A stretch of DNA of 64,000 bases from Isoetes taiwanensis (taxonomy: Eukaryota > Streptophyta > Lycopodiopsida > Isoetales > Isoetaceae): assembly GCA_021234155.1 (NCBI GenBank), contig JAJEKV010000066.1, forward strand, positions 3,451,682-3,515,681. Reading direction: 5' to 3'. Below, in pieces: positions 23,092 through 35,839 of the stretch (position 1 is the first letter of the stretch; each line of letters begins with the position of its first letter). The position numbers were made by a program, and so were the translations under genes. The notes under the pieces were generated by a model, which saw only the letters and a list, made by a program, of their open reading frames with translations, did no database searches and was not told the origin of the DNA.

Positions 23092-24119
23092 CGAACAAAC
23101 GAAAGCAAACTTCCTTGACGAGGATCCCTTTCAACTAACTTAATCTTTCTTGGTCTGCCACCTTTACTTGGTCCTTCATAGTTTGTCTGCATTTTCGTTC
23201 AGCCTCCATTGATGCATAAACGTGCCTATTTGATGTGATATGATCACTCAAATTCTGTTCTAGACAGCCAGTTCTTGGAAACAAGTTTAGTGTCTTCTCA
23301 CAAGTCATGCAGACGATACAAATGGCATCCAGCTTTGCGTATCCACCAACACTAGGCTCGTATAATTTAAATATAACTCCCCTCTCCTCCATGAATGCTG
23401 CAACCTCGGTGGATAAGCAATGATCAACTGTGGACTTATTTTCTCTACGCCTATCCTCTTCATTTTCTTCTTCACAAGTAAGAGCTTCTTCGTTGTGATT
23501 TTGGGCACAGTTTTGTACATGTGCTTTGCTTTCACAATGGCTATGCACAAAGTTATACATGGTATCACTTCCACCTTTGCCATATCGCATGTTGCATTCC
23601 ACACACCATATAGAGAAATCTGCTTTACCACCAACATCACGGGACATAAGCTCAAATCGATCTTTCCTATTCTTTTCTCTCATTCTCGCAGTTGCTTGCT
23701 TTATTGCCTTCTGCCACTTATATAGATCTGATTTAGATGCCAAGCTGGATTGCAGTTTAGTATTTGATGGATTACTATCACGTACACTACTGGCCTGATG
23801 CTGGTTTTCTTGTTTCACAAATATTTCAGATGGATCAGCCATGCTAGCTTGCTTTTCAGAGAGGTCAATCACAGTCTTTTGTCTTTTTAGTGTGCGCGTG
23901 TCCGACAACCTTATAGTGACTTCATTGCTTGTCACATTGAACTTCTCCTCCTGCTTGAGTGTCAAGGGCAGATTTCTCTCTCCAAGAAATAAAAAATTCT
24001 CATTATTTTCTACCAGCTCATCATGTTCTATCTGAGCATTCATCTATCACCTTCACAAATCCCAAATCGCTTAGGTTGCCCAAGCCATCATCAAGTGAAA
24101 CAAATATAGTTCTTTGCAT
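23092..24119 (-). CDS. N-terminal zinc-finger exon of the minus-strand transposase-like gene
   Basis: The exon starts behind an acceptor (TTATTACAG, about 24136). The first ATG at 24119 gives MQRTIFVSLDDGLGNLSDLG; one base is then out of phase near 24040, after which 302 residues are open. Two zinc-finger-like blocks follow. One is CVECNMRYGKGGSDTMYNF with HSHCESKAH; the other is CMTCEKTLNLFPRTG with SDHITSNRHVY. Near 23190 the frame shifts to an AT-hook-like KGGRPRKIK and RDPRQGSLLSFVRG, then a donor. From memory, N-terminal pieces of this type precede the FWQPTYRYG exons of the same family, which is why I join them across the Copia-bearing intron. Likely a DNA-binding N-terminus; function unproven. 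Confidence 0.55.
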
Positions 24120-24864
24120 GTTGAAAACTTGTTACCTGTAATAATAATAGAATATAAGATTAGAAAATCCTTCAAACTAGATGTTTTAAGACATGCTATG
24201 GTTTTCTAACACGTGTCATTAGAGCTCGGGAGATGCTTGATGACAGTACAAGCGTATAACTTCAAAGAAAGTATTGGAATACAAGCCTATAACATGGAGG
24301 TTTTGAAGATCTCATGTATTTAGACTAAAAAAGAAAATGAGATGAAAATTGTTACCAACACTTTGAGGGTCTTTGAACACAAATGTGCTTCTGCTATTCT
24401 GGAACAAGAGACATGTGTGTGTTATAATGGATCAGGTGATATATGGAGCATTGCGTGAAGCCATTACCTTTTGACAAAAGGAATTTAAGAACTCAGAACT
24501 AAGATTTCTTTGCTCTTCTTTTGGATCATAAAAGAAACTGCCACACCAAGAAAATGTCATTGACTCCATAATGTCAAAGAATACAGCAATTGGTCATTCT
24601 CTAAACTCTCTACATTCAAATTCCTAATTCCTCTACTATAGATATTCTCAAGCTTGCCCTCTACTATGCATCTATCAAAGATGATAAAGAGTGATGAATT
24701 TTGGTTCGGACATCCTTTATGGCTTTGAAAATGGCAAAGTTTATCAATCAAGAGTGCATCTAATTCGGGACCTCCTATTTGTGATGCATTTAATGCAACA
24801 ATGCATCAAGCCTTGAAATTTTGAAATATCAAATAGGCTTTGTATCTTGTTGTTTGGCCTGCAA

Positions 24865-24965
24865 TATCCGGAAATGAAATGGCCTTGTACTTTGTTAAGG
24901 TTGGGGATACCCAAAACCGAAAATGAAATGGCCTTGTACTTTGTTAAGGTTGGGGATACCCAAAA
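24865..24965. repeat. ~50-bp tandem duplication
   Basis: GAAATGAAATGGCCTTGTAC...GGGGATACCCAAAAC appears twice head to tail with one change. The surrounding 24140-25340 shows no gene. Confidence 0.8.
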
Positions 24966-25774
24966 CGTGGACTCTAAAAAGCATTAGAACCTAACAAGAT
25001 TTAGCATTTCCAAAAGATTAATCTAAGGTCTTTTTACTTAATGGATGAAAAATCCTAAGACTGTAAGTGCCGGGGCTTCAGAGCATCGTTATATCAATAG
25101 CCATTTGAATAAAAAATATTAATATATGTAGAGTAAATGTCCAAATCTAAACGAAGACCTCAAACGTAAAAGAGGTTTTTGGGTTCTCAACCTCGACATT
25201 TTCCCGCACGCCTACAAATGGCCAGATGTAAAAAACGATCTCCCCAGGTTTTAGGGCCAACACACCCTTACATCTAGATGCACGGAAGGCCTTCATTCCC
25301 ACCATGCACATGTTTAGTACGCCCAACTTTGTGAACCCCCCTTGTTGCCTTGGGGTAACTCTACATGAACTCTACATAGAAGGACCTTTAGGACTGTGAT
25401 ATTTGTTACAAAATATGAATTTAAACTCTGATAAATACTTTTTCATCTAAATAGGATGGACAAAATCCACCTCATGTATTTCTAACGGAAATTAGGGTTC
25501 TGTCTACTAGTCATTGCATCAAACGGCAAGAGTTTTGCTTCCACAAAAAGATACAGATGAAATCGTGGCAAGTAAATCCATTTTCGGAAAAAAGAAAAGA
25601 AGAAATACATGCATGCATGGCTGGCTGCAGTGAAACATTCAAGATCCATGCTATGGAAATGGAAGATGGTGAAGGATAATCAACGTGGGATTCATGCCTT
25701 TATAATAGCTAACGAAAACAAAAAAGATTTGAGAATGCTCTCATGATATATGCTTACACCCGGTTAAAACAAAT

Positions 25775-26180
25775 AAATCTCGATAGTTGGATTATCTAAA
25801 AAGTTGATCCAACGAAAAGAAACAAGGGGACCTAAACATGAGACGGGAGAAAAATTGAAGCCGAGCGGTTGAATGATTCCAAAAAGAAAAAATCTTTGAT
25901 TATCACAAGGTGTGAACATAATCCTCGAAAAATGGACTAGCTTCGGACAAGGAAAAGAAGAATGGGAAGGGGATTATGGAAGCAAAAAGGGGAGCACACG
26001 GAAGAAGCTGATGCTATTGCAAGAAATCCAGGCCTTGTGATAATCAAAGATTTTCCTCTTTTTGGAATCATTCAGCCTTTCGGCTTCAATTTTTCTCATG
26101 GTGCTCATGTTTAGGTTCCTCTTCTTTCTTGCCCTACACCAGCTATCAGAGATAACCCAACTATCATAGATAATCCAACG
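25775..26180. repeat. Nested hairpin (~135-bp arms)
   Basis: About 25775-25910 is the approximate reverse complement of 26033-26175. Matching blocks include TTGATTATCACAAGG, GGAATGATT-type and ATAGTTGG-type sequences. The spacer is about 120 bp. A transcript would fold into a long imperfect stem. Confidence 0.65.
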
Positions 26181-26362
26181 GCCGGGCTCCCATTCTTTTT
26201 TAAAGAAGATAAAGAAGATATGTAGCATAATAACATGGGGTTTTCTTTGTGTTTTTGTACGCTTTTCACTAAGGTTTTCCTATGATTTCGTGATGTATTC
26301 AAATGGATGTACTAGTGCGTACATCTAGCACCATTTCTGAGCCATTGATTTTAGCCTTTTTT

Positions 26363-26556
26363 TTTCCAATGGTCAACAACCAATGGCTCACAACAAAAGC
26401 CCTTTTTTTGTGCGTGTGGTGCATAATGGTCAACAACCAATGTCTCACAACAAAAGCCCTCTTTTTGTGCGTGTGGTGCATGATGGTCAACAACCAAACC
26501 AATGGCTCACAACAAAAGCCCTCTTTTTGTGTGTGTGGTGCATAATGGGCACATGA
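26363..26556. repeat. ~58-66-bp tandem repeat, three copies
   Basis: Each unit contains GGCTCACAACAAAAGCCCT and GTGCGTGTGGTGCAT. Copies are at about 26363, 26430 and 26490. Both strands have open frames through it only because unit lengths are near multiples of three. Confidence 0.8.
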
Positions 26557-26904
26557 AGGGCTTGAAGGGCGCATGTAGTGCAGTTTCTCCGCCGGCAACA
26601 CATTTCTTATCATAACGTTTGATCCAGAGCTCTGTTTGAGATGATTTTTATTGCGTTGGAAAGATCTCTCCGAGATCTTTTTGATAGTGTATGATATGGA
26701 TATGTTTGGTTAAGTTATATATGCTAAAACAGCAATTTTTCGGCCGAATTTGGTAGGCTTTCACATCCTACCAGCTGATTAATACAGGATTGCGCTATTG
26801 GATATTATTTTATGGCTCATTCCGAATGAAGGTTGCAAGAAATTACCATGTATTTTTAGATTTTGAGGCAGTTATTAAGCAAATTCCAAGGCTTCTAGAT
26901 CCTT

Positions 26905-27486
26905 GTGCTAACAAGCAGAAAAAGTTTCCACTTTGATTTCTCACCCCACCTTGGCACCAGGGCCCCAAGCTTATTTGCTTGCTTCATTGTCCGGGAACAA
27001 GCTTGTAGCTATTGCATCAATTCATACGGGGGTCCCAAGGTCTATGGATTGAGGATTGGTAGATGGGGCGGCCGCCAATTGCCTGGCGAGACTATAGACT
27101 ATGTTGCGATTACAGGTTATTGAAGATGAAAGCCATACTCTTCTGAGTTGCCCTGCTTTTGAGATAGTCCGGAATCATTTTTTGCCTTAACATTCCATTC
27201 CACGCTTCCACAACTTCTCGAGCACCACCATCATTGCATGACTTGGCATTATACATACTTGAGGTTCTAGATAAGCGTGCGCAATTCCGAGGCCCTCGGT
27301 AGTCATTATCTCCGCTTGTCTAGTATCATCATTCTTGCAAAGGTTTTTCCCTTGAAAACCTTTCGAGGTGAGGGTTTTAATCCTAGTAGTAATGATTGTA
27401 CTAGCCCATTGTATGGGTCCCATGACCTATTAGTCTCAGTGGACGTTAAAAAAACTATTCTATTCTATTCTATTATATTCTATTCA
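26905..27486 (+). mobile_element. LINE 3' end with (CTATT)n tail
   Basis: The frames show a zinc-finger-like end of a LINE ORF: EDESHTLLSCPAFEIVRNHF near 27125-27180, the pattern usual after plant LINE RTs. The 3' UTR has TTGAAAACCTTTCGAGG and GGGTTTTAATCCTAGTAGTA and ends in (CTATT)n at 27455-27485. It serves as the uninterrupted reference for the LINE split by the 12.3-kb element. Confidence 0.75.
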
Positions 27487-27779
27487 CCACAAGAATCCAT
27501 GGAGGCTAAAGGCATTTGTTAAATTCGGTTGAAAAATGTTTGTGTATGGGTGTTGCAAACTTTATGACTTTCGAGAATAATGGGATCAATCCGCTCTATC
27601 TTTATGGTAACTTTTTACTTATGTTCTATTTGTTTTATTGTGATAAAATTCAAAAGCTGTGATGAAAGCCTCAAATGAATTCTAGTTTTTTTCTGGGTTT
27701 GAATTCTAAAATTTTTGTCACCGGGAGGTCCCTAAGGCCCGAGGGGCAAAAATTTTTTTTGCAACACAAACCATTAACA

Positions 27780-27905
27780 TCCAACATATAAAAATTAAAT
27801 CCCCAAACATAACAACCAACACATAACAACTAACACATAACAACCATTGACATTAACAACCAACACATAACTACCATTGACATTAATTAACACAACCATT
27901 GGGTC
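27780..27905. repeat. Degenerate AC-rich tandem repeat
   Basis: CAACACATAACAACC- and CATTGACATTAA-type units are repeated six or more times. No gene is seen from 27490 to 28737 apart from the right arm of the inverted repeat and a poly-T run near 28248. Confidence 0.6.
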
Positions 27906-28737
27906 CAACACATTTAAATTAAAATCCCCCTTAAACCCCCTTTGGTTTGGGTGCATATTCACACGGGGGGTGACTCCGGGCAACAAGAGCTGTTGGATAG
28001 GCATATTCACCCCTTATTCCTTAATCTACATCGTACGTAAAGTTCCTCGTTTGTGGGGTATGCAAGTACAAAATTTGCTATACTGTATAACAAGATTCGC
28101 AAAATACTATAAGATTTCAAGCGGAATACTATATGGTGTTATAAAGGCATGAATCCCATGTAACTGTCCTTAGCACCATCTCCTCCTGTGTTTCCATAGC
28201 CTGGATCTTGAATGTTTCACTGCAGCAAGCCATGCATGCATGTATTTCCTTTTTTTTTTTTTTTTCCATAAATGGATTTACTTGCCACGATTTCATCTGT
28301 ATCTTTTTGTGGAAGCAAAACTCTTGCTGTCTGATGCAACGACTAGTAGACGGAACTCTAATTTCCGTTAGAAATATATGAGGTGGATTTCGTCCATCCT
28401 ATTTAGATCAAAAAGTATAAATTCATATTTTGTACAAATATCACAGTCCTAAAGGTCCTTCTATGTAGTGTTCCTATAGAGTTACCCAAAGGCAACTAGA
28501 GGTTTCCAAATGCTTTGTGGCTGGATCATCAAGTGTTTTTGCTATATAGCCATGCCATTTGGTTAGATCACCAGGTGTTTTCCTTATGCAGACATGTATT
28601 TACAACATTCTATTAACCTAGAGTTAATTTAAGCTGCAGTTAAGATATGAAAGATTATATTTGCTTGCACTAAGTGGTCATAGAGTGTGTTGCTTTCCTT
28701 TATAGGCCACTATTTTTTATTGCTACTACTATGAAAC

Positions 28738-31700
28738 TAGCTTTCCATAGATGTGCAAACATTGCTAGCATAACATTTGTAATAATAATTAAAAAAAAAA
28801 AAGGGAATAGATTCAAGATAAAAAAAATAATCACATTAGCTCACTAGGTATATTGGTTAAAGTAGTCTTATTAGAATATTGAGTTATTTTGATCGAGGTT
28901 TGAGCCCTTGTTAGTGAGGGAATTTGCAAGGCACTGGGATAGGCAATAAAATTTTCTACTTTACTTGGCCACGTGAGAGCCAATTTGTAATACACTCTTA
29001 CGATCCTCTCCATAGAGATCAAGAAGAGTATCTAGCTCAGCATGTCTCTTACTAGACCTCCCCCACCAAGAATAAATCTTGTTGGCAACTTTATCAACAA
29101 AAGTGAAGATAGAGGCACTAGATTCAAATGTTTTCTTTATAGCAAGGGCTTCCTTATGAGCAATGCAATGAACTCCTCTTATATAAGGATTTTTAGATTG
29201 AAAGCATGTAACAACACCAGTTCGGCATCCTATCATAGCAGATGCTCCATCCGTAGCAATAGCAATCAAGTTACTTTCATCTAAATCCATATTAGCCATT
29301 AAAGCTTCTAATGCATGAAAAGAAGCCTCAACAGTTGCATTATCAAGCGATAAGAGTTGAATAAAAGCATGCGTAGGCTCACCTTTCCCACAATCAGTCA
29401 AATATTGAATGTAAACAATAAGGATGCTTCTTTAAAGTTCGATCTGTAGACTTATCAAAATTGAAAACAATGGAGAAAAACTAACCTCAGCCCATAAAGA
29501 AGTCCTTAAGACATGCTTTATCGAGACAATGAACTCATGAGCTGCCTTATTATTTGTATATGCACCATATTCATCTGTTGCTGGCACATTTGGAGTCTTG
29601 ACATGCCTTTGATACGTACATAAATCAGAAAACCTCTTCAATGGGAAGTTGCAAGTGACCATGAAAAGTGCATTCTTCATACAAGGTATAATTCTATCTT
29701 GTTCTGCATGAACGGCGGTTTCCATTTGAACTTCTATTGCTCCTTTAACCTTACCTCTGGATTTGTGAAGACGAGCTGCTACTGCTGATTTACGATCACT
29801 AGATTGTGCATGTACAGTAAGTGCAGATAATTGCATTACTCTTGAGCCACCTTGTGTGTATGTATTTGATTTTTTGAATTCAATACACCAGGAGCATTTA
29901 GCAGGTCCTCATTTGTAAGACTCTTCACTCTCAAAGCCCATGGATGCAGGTTAGTCCACTCATTTCTCCAACGCCTCTTCTTCTTTTCTCGATCACCATC
30001 ATCCTCCTCAACGGAGTCTCCATCTGAGCTTGTATCAACAATGTCAATTCTTTCTGCGGTAGGTTCTTCTGGCACATTCAAAGGAGTGCTGGTGGAAGCA
30101 TTGCCTTTGAAGAATGAAGACACAGAAGGTTGCTGCTGCAACACATGCTTGCGACGTTTCCTCTTTCCCATTCTTTCTGAAACATAGAAAACATTTTGAT
30201 TTCTAATGAATCTTTCCCATAGAAGAATTCAATAATGCAAATGAATAGAATCATGACAGATTTTACCTGCATAAAGCTCGAATCATAAAGCTTGAGGCTT
30301 CAATGCATGCAATCTGGATTATTCTCCAAGAGCTTCGTATGAAGAGCATGCAACTGGATGCTTGAGGCTTCCCAAGAGCTTCAGATGAATGCATGCAACC
30401 GGACTATTCCAGAATCAAACAAGAAAGGAAATTGAATCAAAATAAAGGGAAGGGGGCCAACAGCACCGCCCAACGCCAGTGCCCACCACCATTTGTTTGA
30501 TTTTCCCCTTTCTGATTTTCCCCTTTCTGTTTTTTTAACGTTTAATTAGTTTGTGCTAAATTAAATTCCTCCTTTATTGGCTTTTCTTTTTTCTTTTATT
30601 ATTGGATGGTTATTATATATGTAGGTAGGCACTTAATATAGAAGATATATTAAAAAATATATATAAATGTAATAAAAAATGACAAGAAAATATTGTAATG
30701 GTGCCTTTCATATGACAGGCACTAATTGTAGGCGCATGTCCTCGTGACGAGCAAACTTCATAACCTGACTTTTCGTTTGCAATGCATATTTTCAATTTGC
30801 AAATTTTGACAGGCCAAAGTGCTCAAGACAGGCATGCAACATTGCAAATTCCCTCACTGGCCCCCGTATTTCATATTCTAAAATCTTAGGCAAAGTCATA
30901 TAGAGGTTCGATATTCTCTCAAAACCTTCGGCGCAATCGTATTTCATATTTCAAAATCATAAGCGCCTCCAATCATAAATGACTATAAGCGAAACGAAAG
31001 GTGCTCACAGGCCCCAACATATTTATCGGGTCGAGGATCGATTTAATCCGACGACTGTGATAGTCCAAAGTGTATCTCTTTTATTGTCGGTGACGGGCAA
31101 GATATGAAAAGGAAAGCGGGCTTTACATGTAGGAGAAATGATGATCGAAGGATAAGGAGCATTGGAGGAGCTGATACATATATGTCTATTATGCATAGAG
31201 CATTGTCTTTCATACAAGAAGTCGTTGGAAGAAACATAATATACAAACACGTTACAAACATGAAATTGTTTCAGTACGGGAGAAATGGAAGCACATAATT
31301 TTATGCAGTTTAATTTTGTGATACTCAACTACACATGTTTGCAACTTGCTATCGAGGGCAACCCTTTATTGCGATAGCAACCTGTTTTATAGGATTAAAG
31401 AGTGCCTTTGGAAAATAACAATGGCTTTGAGGTCATCCATGCAAAATTGTAGCAAGCCAATTCTCTAAGGTCTAGAGAAAAAAGTCAAGTATTGGAGTGT
31501 TTGTGATTCAATTGTCCATTGGGTTGTTGGCCATAAATGATATATTAAGGATTGGACCTCCAATTTCTGCATTAAGTATAATTTTTCCTTCTCATAATAA
31601 CTAGAATGTTGAATGTTTTCACGTTTGAACCGAAGAACTTGGACTAGTTACCATTTCATATTTGGTTGAAATTACAGAATGGCGAAAGAAATTTCAACCA

Positions 31701-33742
31701 TCTGGTGGTGGCTGTTGGGGGTCTCCTAGCAATGGCACCACCTGGGGGCTAATGCCCCTCGTGCTGCTGCTGGATTCCCACTAGAAACCCCTTCATCCAA
31801 GCAGTTACCTAGCTAAATGTTTTTGAAGAACGTAGAATAGTTGCCATTTTCAAAATTTGGCGTTTGTAAATGACACCCTCGATAAAAGGTGGCCTCGGTA
31901 TCATTGGGCACTCGAGAACTTAGAACTTTATATCATATGTACTACATTATTCTCAAACATTTTTAAAGTAGTTGAAATAGTGCAATATCAAGGTATGTGA
32001 TCTAAGAAAATGAAACGTTGTCATCTAAGCATTTGTTCGTAACAACATAGACATCGAATGTCCTTTTCTTGCTTTGAGTGCAAGCAATGCAACATGAAAA
32101 GGAGGATTGACAACAATTTCGAGCTTCTTGTACTAGATGCTTTGACAATCTAGTAGTTGATTTGGGAGCTTCATATTCTAGAGAGTTTTGAGCTATGAGG
32201 CACATAACAATGAGGAGATATCAAAGGATTTGAAGGCTTTTTGAGAGAATGTGCCCATGATGATGACAAAGTGTATAGAAATAAGATTCTCTATGATTTT
32301 GTCAAGTATTCGTATGCTACACATGACATTACTGATGCTGGACCCCGGATTCAAAGTAGAAGTCGTATTTTCGGATTGCGCTTAGAGTATTTCCATTTTT
32401 GGCATGTGCAGGTGTCAGGTACTTCTAGATTGCCTATTGCTTGCATGCGAAGGAAGGGAGCGGGGGTCTGCCAGAAGCCATAACTTGTTGGGAAGCTTTT
32501 GGTGATGGCGAGCAGGCTTCTGCTGGAAGCCACGCTCTATAGGGCATATCATACTAGGATCGGCGGCCACAGGGCTCTCTCTGCTTCTTCTGCAGTATCT
32601 TCACAGATTTGGTAGATTACAGGCACGATTTTTAGGTAAACGCATTCATCAGTGTTGCAACTTGTTTTTTCCTTGCACAAATTTCGGTGCCACAGGCGGA
32701 AACTAAGCCAATACTTACTTATTCTTGCAATTCTTGAGGATAAGGTGTGCCATAGAAAAGTTGGGCAACGTCTGTTGTAGATGCTTGTTTTCATCATGTT
32801 CTTGTACTTGTTAAACAAGCTTCTGGTGAAACACGGAGGTTCAATTCCTCTGAGCTTGTTTTTTGTTTGTTTCGGAGGCATTGGCATCTCATTGGTGTTC
32901 GATTCTCCAAGCCCTGCTCTGTTGGAAGCTTGAATGTTGTGTTCTATAAGGTTACATCAACATCATGTTGTGTTGTATCAGGTTAGAGGAATACTAAGAT
33001 AACCATTGAATTACGAATCGGGTCAACATAGGGCTATCGACCTCATCTTGACTTCGAATATAGATGCTCATGGAATATTACGCAAGATGTCCCGATGATT
33101 CGATGCCTTTGGAGAATACAATACACCTCTAGATTTTATCCAGAGGCTGAATTATATCTATCAAATAAAGTGGACGCGTAGATAAAGGTCTATGAGGTGT
33201 AAGACATTATAGGAAAGTCTTTGTCAGGTAGAGAAGTGTGAACATGTTTGAAAATACAGTTTTTTGTTTTTTCCAGTCAAGGAATGATGCGAAAGGTCCA
33301 TGTTATAACAGAGTCCTCCTATTAAACACGGTTTGAGCAGGTGGAACAACAAGATAGCTACGCCGGAAGTGGCTATGGCATCGAGCAGCGTGAAAAGGAG
33401 AGTTAGGCGCGACACAATCGGCTCCACAATCACCTTTGCCCAAAGTTGACAAATGCCCACCAATCAATCCTTGTGGCTCATCCTTTGATAGTGCCAATCT
33501 CGCTAATTTCCTCCCCATTTCTTCATTTAAAGCCAATCTACCTTAATTCTGCACTTCCACTAACTCCCGATTCATCTAAATAAAGGGAAAGGAAAAACAA
33601 ATTCTCCATTTCATCCATTCGCTTTCTTCAGGGCATCAACATTTGGTCATTCAAAAGAAGCATCGGCAGAGCTTCTACACGCAGGTTTTTATCATACCCA
33701 AATTTGATTACATCAAGAGCAGGGCATTAATGGCATTTTTCA
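28738..33742. repeat. Segmental duplication copy 1 (hAT relic plus upstream region of the LRR-kinase gene)
   Basis: Starts AACTAGCTTTCCATAGATG and is collinear with 52515-57540. The part from 31312 also matches 49383-51980. Similarity stops at 33742, just after ATGGCATTTTTCA, the first codons of the LRR-kinase gene, so this copy has lost the gene. The part 31300-33740 shows no persuasive coding region of its own. Confidence 0.85.
28961..30171 (-). pseudogene. hAT-type transposase relic (N-terminal and central part)
   Basis: Read from 30171: a basic, acidic-linker N-terminus (MGKRKRRKHVLQQQPSVSSF) and RRWRNEWTNLHPWAL, then a shift into a segment with CTYQRHVKTP and NNKAAHEFIVSIKHVL (29432-29836). 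Next come FDKSTDRTLKKH, holding the first acidic position, and IAIATDGASAMIGCRTGVV with the second. HCIAHKEALAIK and WGRSSKRHAELD follow. This order matches hAT proteins related to vertebrate ZMYM/C17orf113-like genes. The C-terminal dimerisation region with the third acidic residue is missing. At least three frame breaks make it inactive. Confidence 0.75.
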
Positions 33743-34089
33743 CCGTTAATCTATCTAAACTTCTAAAAAACTGCATGATCTTCAGCAAAAACTCACTGAG
33801 GCCGCTTTCCATATGTAGGCCGCTCTCAGCTGCCTACATATTCTTCAGCATGGTAACCATCTCAAAGGGACTAGTTTTTCAGTACACGAGGATCTCTCTC
33901 CTTTTAAATTGTGTAGCCATAAGGAAGAGCTTTGTAAGATCAGGGCTGCCCATTACCAAAAGAAATGGGCGGTGTACATGGGAGGCGCAACAATCATTTT
34001 AGATCAATGGCCTTCAAATCCTTGGGCTGGCTATGTCTAGATAATTTAAGTAGCACAAAATTAGCATTAAGATTAGCACTATCTCTTTC

Positions 34090-34290
34090 TTTTTTTACTT
34101 TTGGGTTTTAAATTGCCCCTTTTGTTGTTTGGGTTCCAAGGCCGATTTGGTCCCCGTGGATCTACCTACCTACCTACCTACCTACCTCCCCCCCTCCCCC
34201 CCCCCTCCCTCCTCCCTCCCTCCCACTCTCTGTGTGTGTCTTTGTGCAATGCGTAAATGCATGCATGCATGCGCATTGCCATGCATGCAT
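34090..34290 (+). mobile_element. LINE-type 3' end with (CTAC)n tail, then low-complexity sequence
   Basis: GGGTTTTAAATTGCCCCTTT...GATTTGGTCCCCGTGGA resembles the terminal 3' UTR of the other LINE ends (compare GATTGGTCTCCGTGGA at 10335) and is followed by (CTAC)n at 34162-34188. C-rich and (ATGC)n stretches follow to 34290. From 34300 to 35640 I see nothing assignable. Confidence 0.5.
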
Positions 34291-35639
34291 GCGTGCATGT
34301 TGGAAAGTCCCTAGTAAGTATTTCCATTGTCTCCTAATAAAATGTCTACCACGATCTAATAGTAACTCAATTGAGCAGCCAAACCTGGTAATGACTTGCT
34401 GCTATAATACCTTAGGGTACGGCTTCTAACCGTGTTATCTTTTTAACACTTTCGGGCCTCAGCCATTTGGTGTGATAATCTATTAGGATGAAAATGTATT
34501 GTGCTAATGTTCTAGCTGAAGGTGGAAAAATTGGACCCACAAATCTCATTCCCGATGGTTTGAAGGGCATAAAGGGATTGAGAGCCTAGAACCTCATTGA
34601 GACAGCTTGCCAATTATTTGGAAAATATCACAAACCTTAGCAAAGAGATAACTAGCGATGTAGTCAAGGCCATGCCAAAGGGTTGGGTTGGAAGTCGTGG
34701 AAGAAAGCGAAGAAAGAAAAAGATGAAACCGTAAATGAAGGTGATTGAAACATAGAAGCCTGCAACAAAAAGTAATCAATTTGGAATGATTAGACCACTT
34801 ATTAAATATGTTTTTACTTGTTTTATTGTAATGGGTTTCCCTTTTATTATGTTCTAAATATATACCAAGGATATATAAATGAACTAGCATATGCTACGAG
34901 GTTCCTATGAAAAACAATTAGAATCCATTTTTTAGAAGTTTGCGTGCAAGACCAAGACAATTGCAATTTAGTGTCCATATACTCTAGGTCATCTCTTATT
35001 GTTTGGATAAATGGTTGGGTGGAGCTAAGGGGTGGAAGGAGCACGAAAAGAAGATGAAACACCATCAGATTGCCCTTATAGGTTGTTATGTTATTGCATC
35101 ATAGCCACTTGTATGAACATATTATAACGTGTGTTCCATCTATTTAATTTCTACTTTCACTTTATATTATTGAAATTTCAACCATTGTTTGTCATTTACA
35201 ATTGTGGAATTGCTTTCTTTAATTGTTCCCTAAGAATACTCTAAGAATACTAGTGACTGCATGCACCTGGAGCAAAGGCAAACATTTAACGTGTACAAAT
35301 TTTGGCATCATTATCTTTATTAGGTTTATCTATTGATTGCAACAATTATGAGTTGTTATGAGTTGTTTGGGTGCCTCTCAGCTTTTGAGATTTTTGTAGG
35401 GATGTACTCATGTTTTTACTAGAATGAATGTTGCATAGGAATAAGAAAAATGAGTACATCATAATAAGAGCATCTAGAGTTCCCAAAAGCAAGCCTAAAG
35501 CATGAATAGTCATTTTGATACATGCATTCATGCCTGTACGAACTTGGCTATAAAATTTTTTGTCAATGAAGAGACACACATCTATATATCTTTGTTCAAT
35601 ATGAAGTAGAATATCGCGTTGATTGTCAGTAAGGGAACA

Positions 35640-35814
35640 TGCTCTCTTACTCTTCTGAAAGCCATACTCTTCTGAGTTGCCCTACTTTTGAGATAGTCCG
35701 GAATCATTTTTTGACCTTAGCATTCCATTCCACGCTTCCACAACTTCTCAGAGCACCATCTGTGCATGACTTGGCATTATATATACTTGAGGTTCTAGAT
35801 AAACGTCTGCAATT
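35640..35814 (+). mobile_element. LINE 3' end, left piece (split by the 12.3-kb element)
   Basis: Reads SHTLLSCPTFEIVRNHF, nearly the same as the LINE at 27125-27180. It continues collinearly up to CTGCAATT at 35814. The next LINE bases (ACTGAGCCCTCAGTAG) are found at 48081, 12.3 kb away. Confidence 0.85.
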
Positions 35815-35839
35815 AAGTCGTATTTAATTAAAGTGGGAC
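35815..35839 (+). repeat. Left terminal inverted repeat
   Basis: 25 bp, perfect match to the reverse complement of the right end. With the palindromic AATT target site included the match is 29 bp. Confidence 0.92.

Larger units (their letters stand above)
25344..28497. repeat. Large inverted repeat (~300-bp arms, 2.5-kb spacer)
   Basis: The left arm, about 25344-25660 (from GTTGCCTTGGGGTAACTCTA), matches the reverse complement of about 28195-28497 (to GTTACCCAAAGGCAAC). Shared landmarks are AGGACCTTTAGGACTGTGAT, AATAGGATGGAC, CATGCATGCATGGC and CATTCAAGATCC. The arms are diverged by indels. This may be a foldback or long-TIR transposon, but I find no clear target duplication at the ends. A LINE 3' end and a smaller hairpin lie inside. 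Confidence 0.65.

Noticed and set aside
26299-26613. 104-aa repetitive ORF (minus) and 80-aa ORF (plus)
   Set aside because: Both are translations of a three-copy tandem repeat; open frames follow from unit length.
31690-31800. Possible small protein at MAKEISTIWWW, repeated at 49.7 and 55.5 kb
   Set aside because: Frame is not kept among the three copies (stops and indels differ).
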